DNA of 64,000 bases from Pseudomonas oleovorans subsp. oleovorans (GCF_002197815.1 NZ_NIUB01000007.1:62001-126000); one strand, 5' to 3'; positions 11,987 to 21,961 are shown, numbered from the stretch's first letter. Notes: generated from the sequence alone by a model not told the origin. A program made the numbers and translations.

Positions 11987-14900
11987 TCAGAAATCGCGCC
12001 GGTAGAACAGGTCGAGCGAACTGGCCAGGCCGCTGGCGGCCTCCAGATACAAGCGGCGGCTCAACTGATAGCGCAGGGCGATGGTGTTGGCCGGCTCGAA
12101 CACACCCACGCCGTAACGCAGACTCAAGCGCTCGGTGATATTGCCGCTGGCCACCACACTGGTGGTCACGCCACTGCCCTCGGTGTCGAGCTGAAAATCC
12201 TGAATACCCAGACTGGTGGCCAGGCTGGTGGTGAGCGAACTGCTGCCGGCCAGACCGAGCGCCAGCGCTGCCTGGCCAAGCATGTTGTTGTCCCCCGTGC
12301 CTTGCCCCAACGGCCGGCCCAGCACCAGATAGGACAGCGCCTGTTCCTGGCTCATGGCCGGCTCGGCGAAGACCGTGGTGCTCGGCTGCTCGGCGCTACC
12401 GGACAGACGAATACCGGCGACTACCGTATCGACCCGGCGAATCGCCTCGACATCGAGAAACGGCTGATCGATGGGGCCGGTGAACAACAACCGCGCGCGA
12501 CGGATGGTCAGACGCTGACCGTAGGCACGATAGCGGCCATTGGCAAGATCCAGCTCACCACGGGTATCGAGGTTATCGCCGATATGCACGCGCCCACGCA
12601 GGTCGGCGCTCAGGCCAAAGCCGCTGAACGCCAGCCTGTCCTGGCCCACCTCGACCTCGACATCCATGGCGACGCCGAGCCCCTCTTCGGCCTCTGGCAC
12701 TTCACGCCCGACCACCTGCGCATCGCCGGAGACTTTCACCGTTGACGGCGGCAGCTCACGGACGCTGATCAGCCCGCGTGGCACGCCGACTTTACCGCTG
12801 ATGGCCAGGCGCTGAGCACGTAGCTGCAATTGCAGGTCAGGTTCGACTTCCAGTTCGGCGTAAGGCTCGACCTTCACCGGCAGACGCCGGCCCTGCAGGG
12901 CCAGGTCGCCGCTCAGGCCTTCGGCCCAGGCAACTTCGCCACGCAGGTTGCCCTGGCCCTGCTCACCACTGCGCCAGTCTGCAGACAGCTGCATTCGCTC
13001 ACCTGCGATCAGCGCCTGCAGCTGCAAGCCCTCCAGGCTCACCGGCAACTCGCTGCCGGACAGCTCGCCGCCCTCCAGCCGCAGCTGGCCGTTGATCTGC
13101 GGCGCCATCAGCTGGCCACCAATAGTGCCACTGCCCTGCAGCTTGCCTTCAAGGGTGTCCGCCATTGCCACGAAGGGGCGCAAGACGGCGAGGTCGAAAC
13201 CACTCAGACGAAACTCGCCGCTGACCGGCTTGTGCGCCGGGCGCGGGTCGATCTGCGCCTGCAGCAGCAGCTCACCCAGGCGGCTACTGACGAAACGCAG
13301 TTCGCTGTCTACCCGCTGAGGGCGCAGCGTGCTGTCCAGGCGCAGGCTGTCGTAGGGAAAGTCCAGCCACTGCTCTTCATCCGGCTGACGAATACGCAGG
13401 TTGCCGCCGCCGGCATCGAGCCTGATCTGGCCGTTGGGACCGCTGTCGGGTAGCTCGACTTTCAGCTGACCATCCAGCCGCCCCTGCCAGGCAAAGTCCT
13501 CGGGCAGCCAGGGCTGCAGGCTGGCCAAGGGGAAATTCTCCAGGCGCCAGTCCAGGCTGGGCTGTGGCATCAGCCGCTGCTGCCCGCCGCACAGGCTGGC
13601 ATCGCCGGACTGCCAGCAATGCGCGCCCAGGTTCATGCGGCCGCTGGCCAGGCGCTCCAGTGTCGCCACCTGTTGCAATTGCCAATCCTGCCCGCCGCTC
13701 TGCACACGGCCACTGGCAATACGACCGCGCCAGTCGCCCTGCTCGCTCAAGCTGCCGTCCAGGGCCAACGCCAGCTGCAACAGCGGACCTTGCAAATCGA
13801 TGTCCAGCGCCTGGCGACGCTGATCGCCACGACCATCGGCCTGCAGGCGCCCAAGGTAGGTATCGCCGATGCGGATGCCACGCAGATTCAAACCGATGCG
13901 CGCCTGCTGGCGGGCATCCAGCGTCGCGTCCAGCTGCAGTCGCCGCAGGCTGGGGTCGCCAAAGGCCAGACGCTCCCCACTCAGCGCCAGCTGGCCTTGC
14001 GGCGTTTGCAACGTACCGGCCAGGGACAGCTGGCCCTGTATCTGCCCTTGCAGGCTGGGCCAGAGTTGCCCCAGGCGCGGCAAGGCCAACTCCAGCTGGC
14101 CACGCAAGCGCTGATCCATAGCGCCTTGGCCACTGATCCGATTGTCGCCCAGACGCACCAGCAACCGCTCGAGCTGCCACCGCTCGCCGCTACCGGCGCC
14201 CTGTACCTGTAATTGCGCGGGCTGGCCACGCAGACGGCCATTGAGGTCGATATCAGCGTTGGCCTGCAGCGCGCCGGCGTTGAAGCTGCCCGAGGTATTC
14301 AGCGGCCCTGCCAGATTACCCGGCATCTCAGCCAGCCAGTAACCCGGGTCGAGGGCGCTGAGCTGCAGCATGGCCTGCCAGTCGACGCCGTCGGCAAAAC
14401 CAACCTTGACCACCCCTTCGGCGCGGCCCTGGCCGGCCACCAGCTGCAACTGCGGCAGGCTGACCTGGCCGAGATCGCCACTGACCGGACTGCTCAGGCT
14501 GAAGTCCCCTGCCGGTCCCTTAAGCTGCGCAGCGAAGTTACCCAGGTAATTGCCTTCGCTATAGCTGGCTTCGGCGTGCAGCTCCTGCAGCGCCACGGGC
14601 GGCGGCTCATCCAGCGGGTACAGGCGCTGCCAGGGAAAATTCAGCCAGTCGAGCTTGGCATCGACCTGAAACGCTTCGCTCCAGGCGAGCGTACCGCTGA
14701 GCTGCAGATGCTGCTGATCCTCGGCCTCGATGCGTAGCAATTCGATATCCGCGCCCTTGGCATCGACCCTGCCGCGCAAGGCCAGCGGCATCGGCGCCTG
14801 CTCGGCGGGCAGAGTGGCGCTGCCGTCGATGCGATAGCCGCTGCTCAGGTCACCCTTTGCCGACAAGGTAAGCGCCTGCAGGTGCAGCGTCTGCGGCAAA

Positions 14901-15670
14901 CCGCTGCTGGCCTGGAAATCCTGGCTGGTCAGGCGCAGTTCAGCGGGCAGATGCTCAGCCAGCGCCTGCACCTGTCCTTCCAGACGAGCATCGAGATAGC
15001 CACTGCTATCGGCCTCGATCGTCAGGTTGCGTTGCAATTCGCCGCCCACCTGCAGCGCCACCTGCCAGGCCTTGCCATCGACCTCCGGCAACTGCAGGCG
15101 CCCGCTCAAGGCCAGCGGCCAACCACCCTGCGGCGTCAGACGACCGCTGACCTCCAGGCGCAGATCATCACGCTGCAGGGCAAGACGTTGCAGGTCGACG
15201 CCCTGCTCGTTCCAACTGGCAATCAGTGCGACATCGCGCACCTGCGGCTGGCCGTCCAGAGTCAGCTCACCCAGCTGGATATCGCCCAATTGCAGGCGCA
15301 GTGGCAGTTTTACATTTGGCAGGCTGAGCGGTTCGCTGTCCGACTCGGCACCGGCCGGCAAGGTCACGGCAACCTGCCGCAGATGTAGACGATCCAGGCA
15401 CAGCGTCAGGCGCAGCAGGCAGGACGGCGACCAGGTCATGTCCAACTGCTTCAGCTCAACCCGCCTATCGTCTTGCTGCCAGATCAGCGCATCGGCCTGC
15501 CAGGCACCGCCCAGACGGCCTGCGAAGTTGTCGACCTGCAAACCTGGCACCTGGGCCAGCAGCGAACGGCTACCACCCTGAGTACCGAGCAGCGTCCATA
15601 AAGCTGCTACGAGCAGCAACAGCAGACCGAACAGACCTCCGGCCAGCCATTTCAGCAGGCGCCGACTCAT
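11987..15670 (-). CDS. tamB: Translocation and assembly module inner-membrane protein TamB
   Basis: A very long AsmA-like protein (1227 aa) that spans the periplasm as a hydrophobic beta-groove. It works with TamA in outer-membrane protein insertion and probably phospholipid transport. One N-terminal signal anchor (about residues 7-26, WLAGGLFGLLLLLVAALW) is followed by more than a thousand residues of repetitive beta-strand sequence rich in L/Q/G. The C-terminal TamB (DUF490) domain includes GRYRAYGQRLTIRRARLLFTG and ends SSLDLFYRRDF with a terminal Phe. The ATG at 15670 overlaps the tamA stop (ATGA), so the pair is translationally coupled. Confidence 0.93.
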   Translation of the reverse strand: MSRRLLKWLAGGLFGLLLLLVAALWTLLGTQGGSRSLLAQVPGLQVDNFAGRLGGAWQADALIWQQDDRRVELKQLDMTWSPSCLLRLTLCLDRLHLRQVAVTLPAGAESDSEPLSLPNVKLPLRLQLGDIQLGELTLDGQPQVRDVALIASWNEQGVDLQRLALQRDDLRLEVSGRLTPQGGWPLALSGRLQLPEVDGKAWQVALQVGGELQRNLTIEADSSGYLDARLEGQVQALAEHLPAELRLTSQDFQASSGLPQTLHLQALTLSAKGDLSSGYRIDGSATLPAEQAPMPLALRGRVDAKGADIELLRIEAEDQQHLQLSGTLAWSEAFQVDAKLDWLNFPWQRLYPLDEPPPVALQELHAEASYSEGNYLGNFAAQLKGPAGDFSLSSPVSGDLGQVSLPQLQLVAGQGRAEGVVKVGFADGVDWQAMLQLSALDPGYWLAEMPGNLAGPLNTSGSFNAGALQANADIDLNGRLRGQPAQLQVQGAGSGERWQLERLLVRLGDNRISGQGAMDQRLRGQLELALPRLGQLWPSLQGQIQGQLSLAGTLQTPQGQLALSGERLAFGDPSLRRLQLDATLDARQQARIGLNLRGIRIGDTYLGRLQADGRGDQRRQALDIDLQGPLLQLALALDGSLSEQGDWRGRIASGRVQSGGQDWQLQQVATLERLASGRMNLGAHCWQSGDASLCGGQQRLMPQPSLDWRLENFPLASLQPWLPEDFAWQGRLDGQLKVELPDSGPNGQIRLDAGGGNLRIRQPDEEQWLDFPYDSLRLDSTLRPQRVDSELRFVSSRLGELLLQAQIDPRPAHKPVSGEFRLSGFDLAVLRPFVAMADTLEGKLQGSGTIGGQLMAPQINGQLRLEGGELSGSELPVSLEGLQLQALIAGERMQLSADWRSGEQGQGNLRGEVAWAEGLSGDLALQGRRLPVKVEPYAELEVEPDLQLQLRAQRLAISGKVGVPRGLISVRELPPSTVKVSGDAQVVGREVPEAEEGLGVAMDVEVEVGQDRLAFSGFGLSADLRGRVHIGDNLDTRGELDLANGRYRAYGQRLTIRRARLLFTGPIDQPFLDVEAIRRVDTVVAGIRLSGSAEQPSTTVFAEPAMSQEQALSYLVLGRPLGQGTGDNNMLGQAALALGLAGSSSLTTSLATSLGIQDFQLDTEGSGVTTSVVASGNITERLSLRYGVGVFEPANTIALRYQLSRRLYLEAASGLASSLDLFYRRDF

Positions 15671-17394
15671 AGCTCAGGCCCCATGGAGAAATGCAGGCGC
15701 ACGCCACCGTCGTCGTCCAGCGCATGAGCGAGGTCCAGGCGCAGCGGGCCCACCGGCGAAACCCAGCGCACGCCGAAGCCGACACCAGTCTTCAAGGTGG
15801 GAATGTCCAGCGAATTGAAGGAATTGCCCTGGTCGATGAAAGTCGCCAGGCGCCACTTGTCGGTGAGGCTGTACTGGTACTCGGCGCTGGCGGTGAACAG
15901 GTAGCGGCCGCCAATCTTGTCGCCGCGATTGTTCACCGGCGACAGACTCTGGTAGTCGTAACCACGCACGCTCTGATCGCCACCGGCGAAGAAGCGCAGC
16001 GACGGCGGCACGGCAGAAAAACCATTGGTTTCGGTACCGCCAAACTGCACCCGCCCGAGCAGACGGTGATTATCGAGTACGGTAGTCAGGCCCTTGAGCA
16101 TGACGTTACCGTGCAGCACGTTTGCGTCGGACAGTACGCCATCGACGGCGCCGCGCAAATCGAACTGCACGCGGTAACCCTGATTCGGGTCGAGGCGATT
16201 GTCGCTGCGCAGCAGCGAGTAGCTGACACCCGGCATCAGCAAGTTGCTCAACCCGGAATCGTCGCCCAGGCGATATTCCTCACGCTGCCATTTCACCGAC
16301 AGCACGCGCTGCCAGCCCCCAGGGCGCTGGCTGTGCCATTCCGGACCGAGGGTAAGCAGCCGGCTCAAGCTGTCCTTGCTGGCCAGCTCCTCATACTGAT
16401 AACCGCCGGCCAGGCGCAGTTTGTCGGTCAGTGGCGGGTCACCGGGAATGTCGTACCACAGGCCAACGTTCTGTCTGGGAGCGGACAATTCGGTTTCCAC
16501 CCCGTAGCTGTGCCCCTGCGGATTGCGCCAGTGGCGCGTCCAGTTGGCGCGCAGGCGCGGCCCGACGTCGGTGGAAAAGCCCAGTCCCAGGCCCATGGTG
16601 CGCGGCTCACGCACCTGCAGCGCCACCGCCACTGGAATACGCAACTGATCGGCCTGGGTCGGGATGGCATCGACCCTCACCGACTCGAAATAGCCGCTGG
16701 ACTGCAGGGCCTGGTACAGCTCGGCGATCAGCTCGGAGTCGTAGGGGGTGTCTGGCGCAAAGGGCACCATGCGCCGCAGCAGATCCTCGTCGAAGGGGAA
16801 ATCACCGCTGAAGGCGATATCGCCCAGGCTGTAACGCGGCCCGCTGACGAACACCAGCTCGATATCGGCCACCCCGACAGCCGGGTCGATTTGCAAACTC
16901 TGGCGAGAGAATCGGCCGTCGAAGAAGCCATAGCGCAAGGCCTGATTCTGAATCAGTCGCTTGGCGTCCTCATAGCGCCCATGGTTGAGCACCGAGCCTG
17001 GCTGCAAACGGCCGGCACTGGGTACGCGAAAGGCAGACAGCTCGCTGGCAGGCCCTTCGATACGAATGTCCACGTTGCGCAGGCGCACCCGTTCGCCGGG
17101 CTCGACTTCCAGCACCAGGCGTGGCGTTGCGCCCTCTTCGATATGGCTGCGGATGCGCGCCTGGTAATAGCCCAGCGCCTGCGCGGCCTTGTCCGCCTCG
17201 CTTTCGGCGATGCGGCGCAAACGGCGCAACGACTGCGTATCACGGCCATCGAGGCTACCGACGTAGCCCTCGATATTGGCCTTCAGCGCCGAATTGCTCG
17301 GAGTGATTCGCACGTCCAGCTCGCCAGCCGCGAGGGCGCCAGTACTGATCAGCAGCAGCGCGAGGCTGCGCCGGATATGTCCATATACACTCAT
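15667..17394 (-). CDS. tamA: Translocation and assembly module outer-membrane protein TamA
   Basis: Omp85-family outer-membrane barrel (575 aa), partner of TamB. It has a signal peptide (residues 1-22, ending TGALAAG), three periplasmic POTRA domains in the first 260 residues (for example RLRRIAESEADKAAQALGYYQARI) and a C-terminal 16-strand barrel. The barrel includes the Omp85 motif region FFAGGDQSVRGYDYQSLSP and ends LHFSMGPEL. Its size equals E. coli TamA. It is the first gene of the tamAB operon. A MITE-like element lies just upstream, between it and the GNAT gene. Confidence 0.92.
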   Translation of the reverse strand: MSVYGHIRRSLALLLISTGALAAGELDVRITPSNSALKANIEGYVGSLDGRDTQSLRRLRRIAESEADKAAQALGYYQARIRSHIEEGATPRLVLEVEPGERVRLRNVDIRIEGPASELSAFRVPSAGRLQPGSVLNHGRYEDAKRLIQNQALRYGFFDGRFSRQSLQIDPAVGVADIELVFVSGPRYSLGDIAFSGDFPFDEDLLRRMVPFAPDTPYDSELIAELYQALQSSGYFESVRVDAIPTQADQLRIPVAVALQVREPRTMGLGLGFSTDVGPRLRANWTRHWRNPQGHSYGVETELSAPRQNVGLWYDIPGDPPLTDKLRLAGGYQYEELASKDSLSRLLTLGPEWHSQRPGGWQRVLSVKWQREEYRLGDDSGLSNLLMPGVSYSLLRSDNRLDPNQGYRVQFDLRGAVDGVLSDANVLHGNVMLKGLTTVLDNHRLLGRVQFGGTETNGFSAVPPSLRFFAGGDQSVRGYDYQSLSPVNNRGDKIGGRYLFTASAEYQYSLTDKWRLATFIDQGNSFNSLDIPTLKTGVGFGVRWVSPVGPLRLDLAHALDDDGGVRLHFSMGPEL

Positions 17395-17464
17395 GGCGGG
17401 GATGCTACCACGGCGCGAAGCGCGCGCCAGAGGCTTCGCGACATGGGCAGACAGCCGGAGCTTG

Positions 17465-17604
17465 GAACCTGCTCACGATCTTGCGAGCTAGAGCGATGCA
17501 AGGCAAAAACAGGCGAGGAAGCGCAGTTTACGAGTTGTAAATGAGCATTCCGAGCCTGTTTTTAACGCAGCAGCGCCGACGCGCAGCTGATCGTGAACAG
17601 GTTC
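17465..17604. mobile_element. MITE-like element, 140 bp, copy 1
   Basis: Bounded by 16-nt terminal inverted repeats with one mismatch (GAACCTGCTCACGATC at the left, complement of GAACCTGTTCACGATC at the right). Inside are an AAAAACAGGC / GCCTGTTTTT inverted pair and a core, TTTACGAGTTGTAAATGAGC then GAGCCTGTTTTTAACGCAGC. The core recurs in the element at 37835-38017. No open reading frame is present. The right end abuts the stop codon of the GNAT gene. Confidence 0.65.
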
Positions 17605-18249
17605 TCAAGCGCTGGCCCGCACCACCGGCTGTGGATTGGGATGGAAGAACACGTGCCCCACCACCGGGCCGATGGCCAGCTCGCCGATTTCCTCGTAGCC
17701 CTGGCGCCTGTAGAAGTCCAGATAGCGCGCATTGCCGGTATCCAGCACCACACCTTGCGAGCCGCTGTCCTGTGCACACCAGTCGTGCAGCGCCTCGAGC
17801 AACTGCTCGCCGTGATGCTGCCCCTGAAACTCGGGGTGAATGCCCAGTAGCGGCAGCACGTGGTAAGGCCCGGGCGGCAGACTGGCAAGCACCGCATCGT
17901 GGTACTCGAGATAGCGCTTGGTGCAGCTGAAACCGGTGCTCAGCAGCATGCGCAGACGCCACCCCCAACTTTCGGTGATATCCAGGCGGCGCTGCGGTGG
18001 CGCGATCAGTGCTGCGCCGATCAGGCGGTCATCGATCAGCAGGCCAATGGCCGGCAGATCCTCGGCGAAGTGCTGCTGCACAAGTTCGCGAATCGTCGCG
18101 CGTACACGCTGATCAAAACCCGGTCGCTGCGCTTCGAACAGGTAGGCGAAGGTCGGCTCGTGGCGATAGGCGTGGTAGAGCAGCGAACGGACCTCGCGGG
18201 CGTAACCACCATCAAGCATGCGCACTTCTGCTGGAGCGTTGTTGGGCAT
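17605..18249 (-). CDS. GNAT-family N-acetyltransferase
   Basis: Cytoplasmic acetyl-CoA-dependent acyltransferase (214 aa); the substrate cannot be named. The acetyl-CoA-binding motif A is visible as [28 protein letters not shown] (consensus Q/RxxGxG/A with the pattern QGQHHG). Motif B follows as [23 protein letters not shown]. The start ATG at 18249 begins [12 protein letters not shown]. Its place between tamA and xthA matches the PA2543-PA2544-PA2545 order I recall in P. aeruginosa. The stop codon touches the MITE-like repeat, so the last residues could have been changed by that insertion. Confidence 0.8.
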   Translation of the reverse strand: MPNNAPAEVRMLDGGYAREVRSLLYHAYRHEPTFAYLFEAQRPGFDQRVRATIRELVQQHFAEDLPAIGLLIDDRLIGAALIAPPQRRLDITESWGWRLRMLLSTGFSCTKRYLEYHDAVLASLPPGPYHVLPLLGIHPEFQGQHHGEQLLEALHDWCAQDSGSQGVVLDTGNARYLDFYRRQGYEEIGELAIGPVVGHVFFHPNPQPVVRASA

Positions 18250-18390
18250 GGCAGACCTCTGTTGTTATGCGTTGTGGGTCAGGCGCGTCCCATCCAACTT
18301 AGCACCACCTCATGATGCCCGCCAGGCGCTGGCCGCGAGCGCCGAGGATCGGCTAGCATCGCCGTTTAATCTGAAAGTCGCGCAGCGACA

Positions 18391-18450
18391 CCTTCCTCAT
18401 GCCCTTCCCCTTTCGGGAGAAGGTGGCGCGAACCACCGGATGAGGGAAGG
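18391..18450. repeat. Imperfect palindromic intergenic repeat upstream of xthA
   Basis: CCTTCCTCAT at the left and ATGAGGGAAGG at the right form an inverted pair, with an inner CCCTTCCCC/GGGAGAAGG pair. Two copies of the palindrome GGCATGCC follow near 18449 and 18490. It occupies most of the 271-nt GNAT-xthA gap, where the two genes diverge. This looks like a member of the dispersed CTCTCCC-type repeats seen also at 6722. Confidence 0.5.
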
Positions 18451-18520
18451 CATGCCGCGAAGGCTTTCATCATCCGGGATACCTCTCATGGCATGCCCGT
18501 TAGCCCAGGACCCGCTGCCC

Positions 18521-19333
18521 ATGAAAATCGTCTCTTTCAATATCAATGGCCTGCGTGCGCGCCCTCATCAATTGCAAGCCCTGATCGAAAAACACCAGCC
18601 GGACGTGATCGGCCTGCAGGAAACCAAGGTGGCCGATGAGCAGTTCCCCGAAGCCGAGATCCGTCAGCTCGGCTACCACGTGCATTACCACGGCCAGAAA
18701 GGCCACTATGGCGTTGCCCTGCTCTCGCGTCAGGAGCCACTGAGCCTGCACAAGGGGTTTCCCGGCGATGGAGAAGACTCTCAACGCCGCTTCATCTACG
18801 GCACCTTCGCCGATGCGGGTGGCAACCCGGTCACCATCATGAACGGCTATTTCCCGCAAGGCGAAAGCCGTGACCACCCGGTGAAGTTCCCGGCCAAGCA
18901 GCGCTTCTACGCCCACCTGCATCAACTGCTGGTGGAGCACTTCGATCCGCAGCAGGCCCTAGTAGTGATGGGCGACATCAACATCAGCCCGGAAGATTGC
19001 GACATCGGCATCGGCGAGCCTAATCGCCTGCGCTGGCTGAAAACCGGCAAGTGCAGCTTTCTGCCGGAGGAGCGCGAATGGCTGGCGACGCTGAAGAGCT
19101 GGGGCCTGGTAGACAGCTTCCGCCACCTCAACCCCGAGGTGAATGATCGTTTCAGTTGGTTCGACTACCGCAGTCGCGGCTTTGAAGACGAGCCCAAGCG
19201 CGGCCTGCGCATCGACGTGATCCTCGCCAGCCAGCCGCTGCAGGCGCGCTTCAAGGATGCCGGCATCGATTACGACCTGCGTGGAATGGACAAGCCCTCG
19301 GACCATGCGCCGATCTGGCTGGAACTGGCGTGA
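18521..19333 (+). CDS. xthA: Exodeoxyribonuclease III
   Basis: Class II AP endonuclease and 3'-5' exonuclease (270 aa) for base-excision repair. It begins [21 protein letters not shown]. The metal-binding Glu lies in [15 protein letters not shown], the DNA-binding [17 protein letters not shown] follows, then the catalytic [16 protein letters not shown] and the terminal [10 protein letters not shown] with its essential Asp-His. The ATG at 18521 matches the family start; upstream in-frame starts run through the intergenic repeat. Length is typical. It is transcribed divergently from the GNAT gene. Confidence 0.95.
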   Translation: MKIVSFNINGLRARPHQLQALIEKHQPDVIGLQETKVADEQFPEAEIRQLGYHVHYHGQKGHYGVALLSRQEPLSLHKGFPGDGEDSQRRFIYGTFADAGGNPVTIMNGYFPQGESRDHPVKFPAKQRFYAHLHQLLVEHFDPQQALVVMGDINISPEDCDIGIGEPNRLRWLKTGKCSFLPEEREWLATLKSWGLVDSFRHLNPEVNDRFSWFDYRSRGFEDEPKRGLRIDVILASQPLQARFKDAGIDYDLRGMDKPSDHAPIWLELA

Positions 19334-19429
19334 AACTGGGCGCGTGTCGATGACGCGCCCTGTAATATGACTGCAACTCGACTGACTTAATCTGCGCGGT
19401 ATTTCTCTCCACTAGAAGGTGCTTGCCGC

Positions 19430-20809
19430 ATGCCGCGCGCCCTGTCCGCCGACCGCGACCTCTGGGGTCGTACTCTGTCCCTGCTGCTGATCGGTTTCAT
19501 CTGCTACGCCCTGCCTCTTTCCGTCTTCGCCGCACTACCAGCCTCCGAGGGCAACCAACCGGTACTGCGCATCCAGGGCTCCAACACCATTGGTGCCAAG
19601 CTCGGCCCGGAGCTGGTCAAAGGGCTGTTCGAAGCTCAGGGCCTGCACGATATCCACAGCGAAGAAGGTGCCCGGGAAAACGAGCAGCGCCTGCTCGCGC
19701 GACGGGCCGACGGCCGCCAGGTGATAGTCGAAGTCGCCGCTCACGGCTCTGGCACCGGTTTTACCTCGCTCAAGGACGGCAGCGCCGATCTGGCCGCCTC
19801 GTCGCGGCCGATCAAGGATGGCGAAGCCGCTACCCTGGCGACCCTTGGCGATCTGCGCAGTCCGCAGAGTGAACAGGTCATCGCCATCGATGGTCTGGCC
19901 ATCATCGTCCATCCATCGAACCCGATTGGAACGCTGAGTGTGGAGCAGATCGCGCAGCTGTTTTCCGGCGAGATCGGAGACTGGGCTGCGCTGGGCGGCA
20001 AACCCGGCAAGGTTCGCCCCTACGCACGCGATGACAATTCCGGCACTTACGACACCTTCAAGGAGTTGGTGCTGGCTCCAGGCGGGCGCACACTCGCCGC
20101 CGACGCGCAACGCTTCGAATCCAGCACCCAACTGTCCGACGCAGTGAGCAGCGATGCCAATGGCATCGGTTTCATTGGCCTACCCTACATCCGCCAGGCC
20201 AAGGCTATCGCCGTCGCTGCGGGCAATTCTCAGCCGATGCCACCGAGCACCACGCTGATCGCCACCGAGGACTACCCCCTGGCACGCCGCCTGTTTCTCT
20301 ACAACGACCCGCAACTGGCCAATCCCTGGGTACGCGCGCTGATCGACTTCGCCCACAGCCCACGCGGCCAGGCCATTGTCGACAACAGCGGCTTCATCGC
20401 CCAGACCGTCCAGGCGGTCAAGGTCGCCGCAGATGCGCAAATGCCAGCGGAGTACCAGCAACTGGCAAAGCAGGCGCAGCGCCTGTCGGTGAACTTCCGC
20501 TTCCAGGAAGGCAGCGCAACGCTGGATAACAAAGCACATCGTGATTTGCAGCGGGTGCTGGACTATCTCAAACAACACGACAAGCTGCAGGACAAGGTGG
20601 TGCTGGTGGGTTTCGGCGATCCGAAAAGCGACCCCGAGCGCGCCGAACTGCTGTCGAAACTGCGCGCCATGGCCGTGCGCCGTGAGCTGGCCAAACAAGG
20701 CGTACTGTTTCGTGAAATCACCGGGATGGGCAGCGAGCTACCGGTGGCGGCCAATGATCAGAACAATGGCCGTATCCGTAATCGCCGTGTCGAAATCTGG
20801 GTCTACTGA
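19430..20809 (+). CDS. PstS-like phosphate-binding protein fused to OmpA domain
   Basis: A 459-aa exported protein with a signal peptide (about residues 1-34, ending SVFA). The PBP-like domain (about 40-340) is of the phosphate-binding PstS type: IQGSNTIGAKLGPELV, GSGTGFTSLKDGSADLAASSRPI and YARDDNSGTYDTFKEL, which carry the Ser/Thr/Asp phosphate ligands. From about 350 there is an OmpA C-terminal domain (FRFQEGSATLDNKAHRDLQRV up to NGRIRNRRVEIWVY), which in this family binds peptidoglycan. No pst permease genes are nearby. It could be a cell-wall-tethered phosphate sensor or scavenger; that role is inference. The start ATG at 19430 gives a normal leader. Confidence 0.8.
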   Translation: MPRALSADRDLWGRTLSLLLIGFICYALPLSVFAALPASEGNQPVLRIQGSNTIGAKLGPELVKGLFEAQGLHDIHSEEGARENEQRLLARRADGRQVIVEVAAHGSGTGFTSLKDGSADLAASSRPIKDGEAATLATLGDLRSPQSEQVIAIDGLAIIVHPSNPIGTLSVEQIAQLFSGEIGDWAALGGKPGKVRPYARDDNSGTYDTFKELVLAPGGRTLAADAQRFESSTQLSDAVSSDANGIGFIGLPYIRQAKAIAVAAGNSQPMPPSTTLIATEDYPLARRLFLYNDPQLANPWVRALIDFAHSPRGQAIVDNSGFIAQTVQAVKVAADAQMPAEYQQLAKQAQRLSVNFRFQEGSATLDNKAHRDLQRVLDYLKQHDKLQDKVVLVGFGDPKSDPERAELLSKLRAMAVRRELAKQGVLFREITGMGSELPVAANDQNNGRIRNRRVEIWVY

Positions 20810-20820
20810 CGCCTGAAAAT

Positions 20821-20971
20821 ATTTCCTTACAAAGGGCTTGGCAGAGTAAGGGCTCGGCGCTAATCTTCGCCGCGCGTGACGCCGGGCCCCTCTGGCGGTG
20901 AGTTTTCTCACCGTGATGTCGGAGTCACTGAGTCGATTTCTTTCAACTCAGGCAGACATAAGGGAGGGCTC
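20821..20971 (+). promoter_or_regulatory. Structured leader upstream of terC
   Basis: The 162-nt gap before terC contains a run of potential hairpins. CCTTAC pairs with GTAAGG (20824-20850), GGCGGTGAG with CTCACCG near 20895-20912, GTGAT with GTCAC, and CTGAGT with ACTCAG near 20929-20950. The ribosome site AGGGAGGG follows. TerC genes are often under the Mn-sensing yybP-ykoY riboswitch, but I do not see its conserved core clearly. Confidence 0.3.
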
Positions 20972-21961
20972 ATGGACGCTCTACTTGCCTTTTTGACATC
21001 CCCCATTTTCGGTACCCCCGGCTGGTTCTGGCTGGCCTTCCTGATACTGATCATCACCCTTCTGGTACTCGACCTCGGCGTGCTGCATCGCGATCAGCAT
21101 GAAATCGAGATGCGCGAAAGCCTGCTGCTGTATTCCGGCTACTTCAGTGTCGGCGTCGCCTTCGGCGGCTGGATCTGGTGGCAGCTCGGCGGTACCAAGG
21201 CGATGGAGTACTACACCGGCTTCCTGGTGGAGCAATCGCTGTCGATGGACAACGTCTTCGTCATGGCGATGATCCTCGGCTACTTCAACATCCCGCGTAA
21301 ATACCAGCACCGCGTGCTGTTCTGGGGCATTCTCGGGGTGATCGTGCTGCGCGCGATCATGATTGGCCTGGGCACGGCGCTGGTGCAGCAGTTCGACTGG
21401 ATTCTCTACATCTTTGGCGCCTTCCTGCTCTTCAGCGGCGTCAAGATGCTGCGCAGCGGTGACGAAGAGTCGCATCCAGACCTGGCGCAGAATCCGGTGA
21501 TCCGTTTCGTGCGCAAGCACATTCGCGTCACCGATGAGCTGCACGAAGGCAAGTTCCTGGTGCGTCTGAAGGATCAGGTCAGTGGCAAGCCGCTGCTCTA
21601 TGCCACCCCGCTGCTGCTGGCGCTGGTGCTGATCGAACTGGCCGACCTGGTGTTCGCGGTGGATAGCGTGCCGGCGGTACTGGCCATCTCGCAGGACCCG
21701 TTCATCGTCTACACCTCGAACATCTTCGCCATTCTCGGCCTGCGCGCGCTGTATTTCGCCCTGGCCGCACTGATGCACCGCTTCATCTACCTGAAGTACG
21801 CCCTGGCGCTGGTGCTGATGTATATCGGCGGCAAGATCTTCCTGCACGACCTGATCAAGGTTCCCGCCCTGCTCTCGCTTGGCGTCACCCTGGGCCTGCT
21901 GGCAGGCGGGGTGATCCTGTCGCTGCTCAATACCCGCGACCATAAAGCCCCGGAACACTGA
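20972..21961 (+). CDS. TerC/Alx-family membrane protein
   Basis: Integral membrane protein (329 aa, about nine helices) of the TerC/Alx family, linked to manganese export and metal loading of exported proteins. Diagnostic acidic membrane motifs are EQSLSMDNVFVMAMILGYF and ELADLVFAVDSVPAVLAI. It also has FGAFLLFSGVKMLRSGDEE and a C-terminal GGVILSLLNTR. The ATG at 20972 has an AGGGAGGG site 6 nt upstream. It is monocistronic, with a bidirectional terminator after it. Its order beside an acyl-CoA dehydrogenase and a LysR gene resembles PA2549-PA2551. Tellurite resistance should not be assumed without the ter operon. Confidence 0.88.
   Translation: MDALLAFLTSPIFGTPGWFWLAFLILIITLLVLDLGVLHRDQHEIEMRESLLLYSGYFSVGVAFGGWIWWQLGGTKAMEYYTGFLVEQSLSMDNVFVMAMILGYFNIPRKYQHRVLFWGILGVIVLRAIMIGLGTALVQQFDWILYIFGAFLLFSGVKMLRSGDEESHPDLAQNPVIRFVRKHIRVTDELHEGKFLVRLKDQVSGKPLLYATPLLLALVLIELADLVFAVDSVPAVLAISQDPFIVYTSNIFAILGLRALYFALAALMHRFIYLKYALALVLMYIGGKIFLHDLIKVPALLSLGVTLGLLAGGVILSLLNTRDHKAPEH

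Noticed and set aside
15691..17544. Open frame of about 617 codons opposite tamA
   Set aside because: Antisense shadow; the minus-strand tamA has clear POTRA and barrel features.
20821..20971. Firm yybP-ykoY riboswitch call
   Set aside because: Hairpins exist but the conserved core sequence is not recognisable by eye; kept only as a structured leader.
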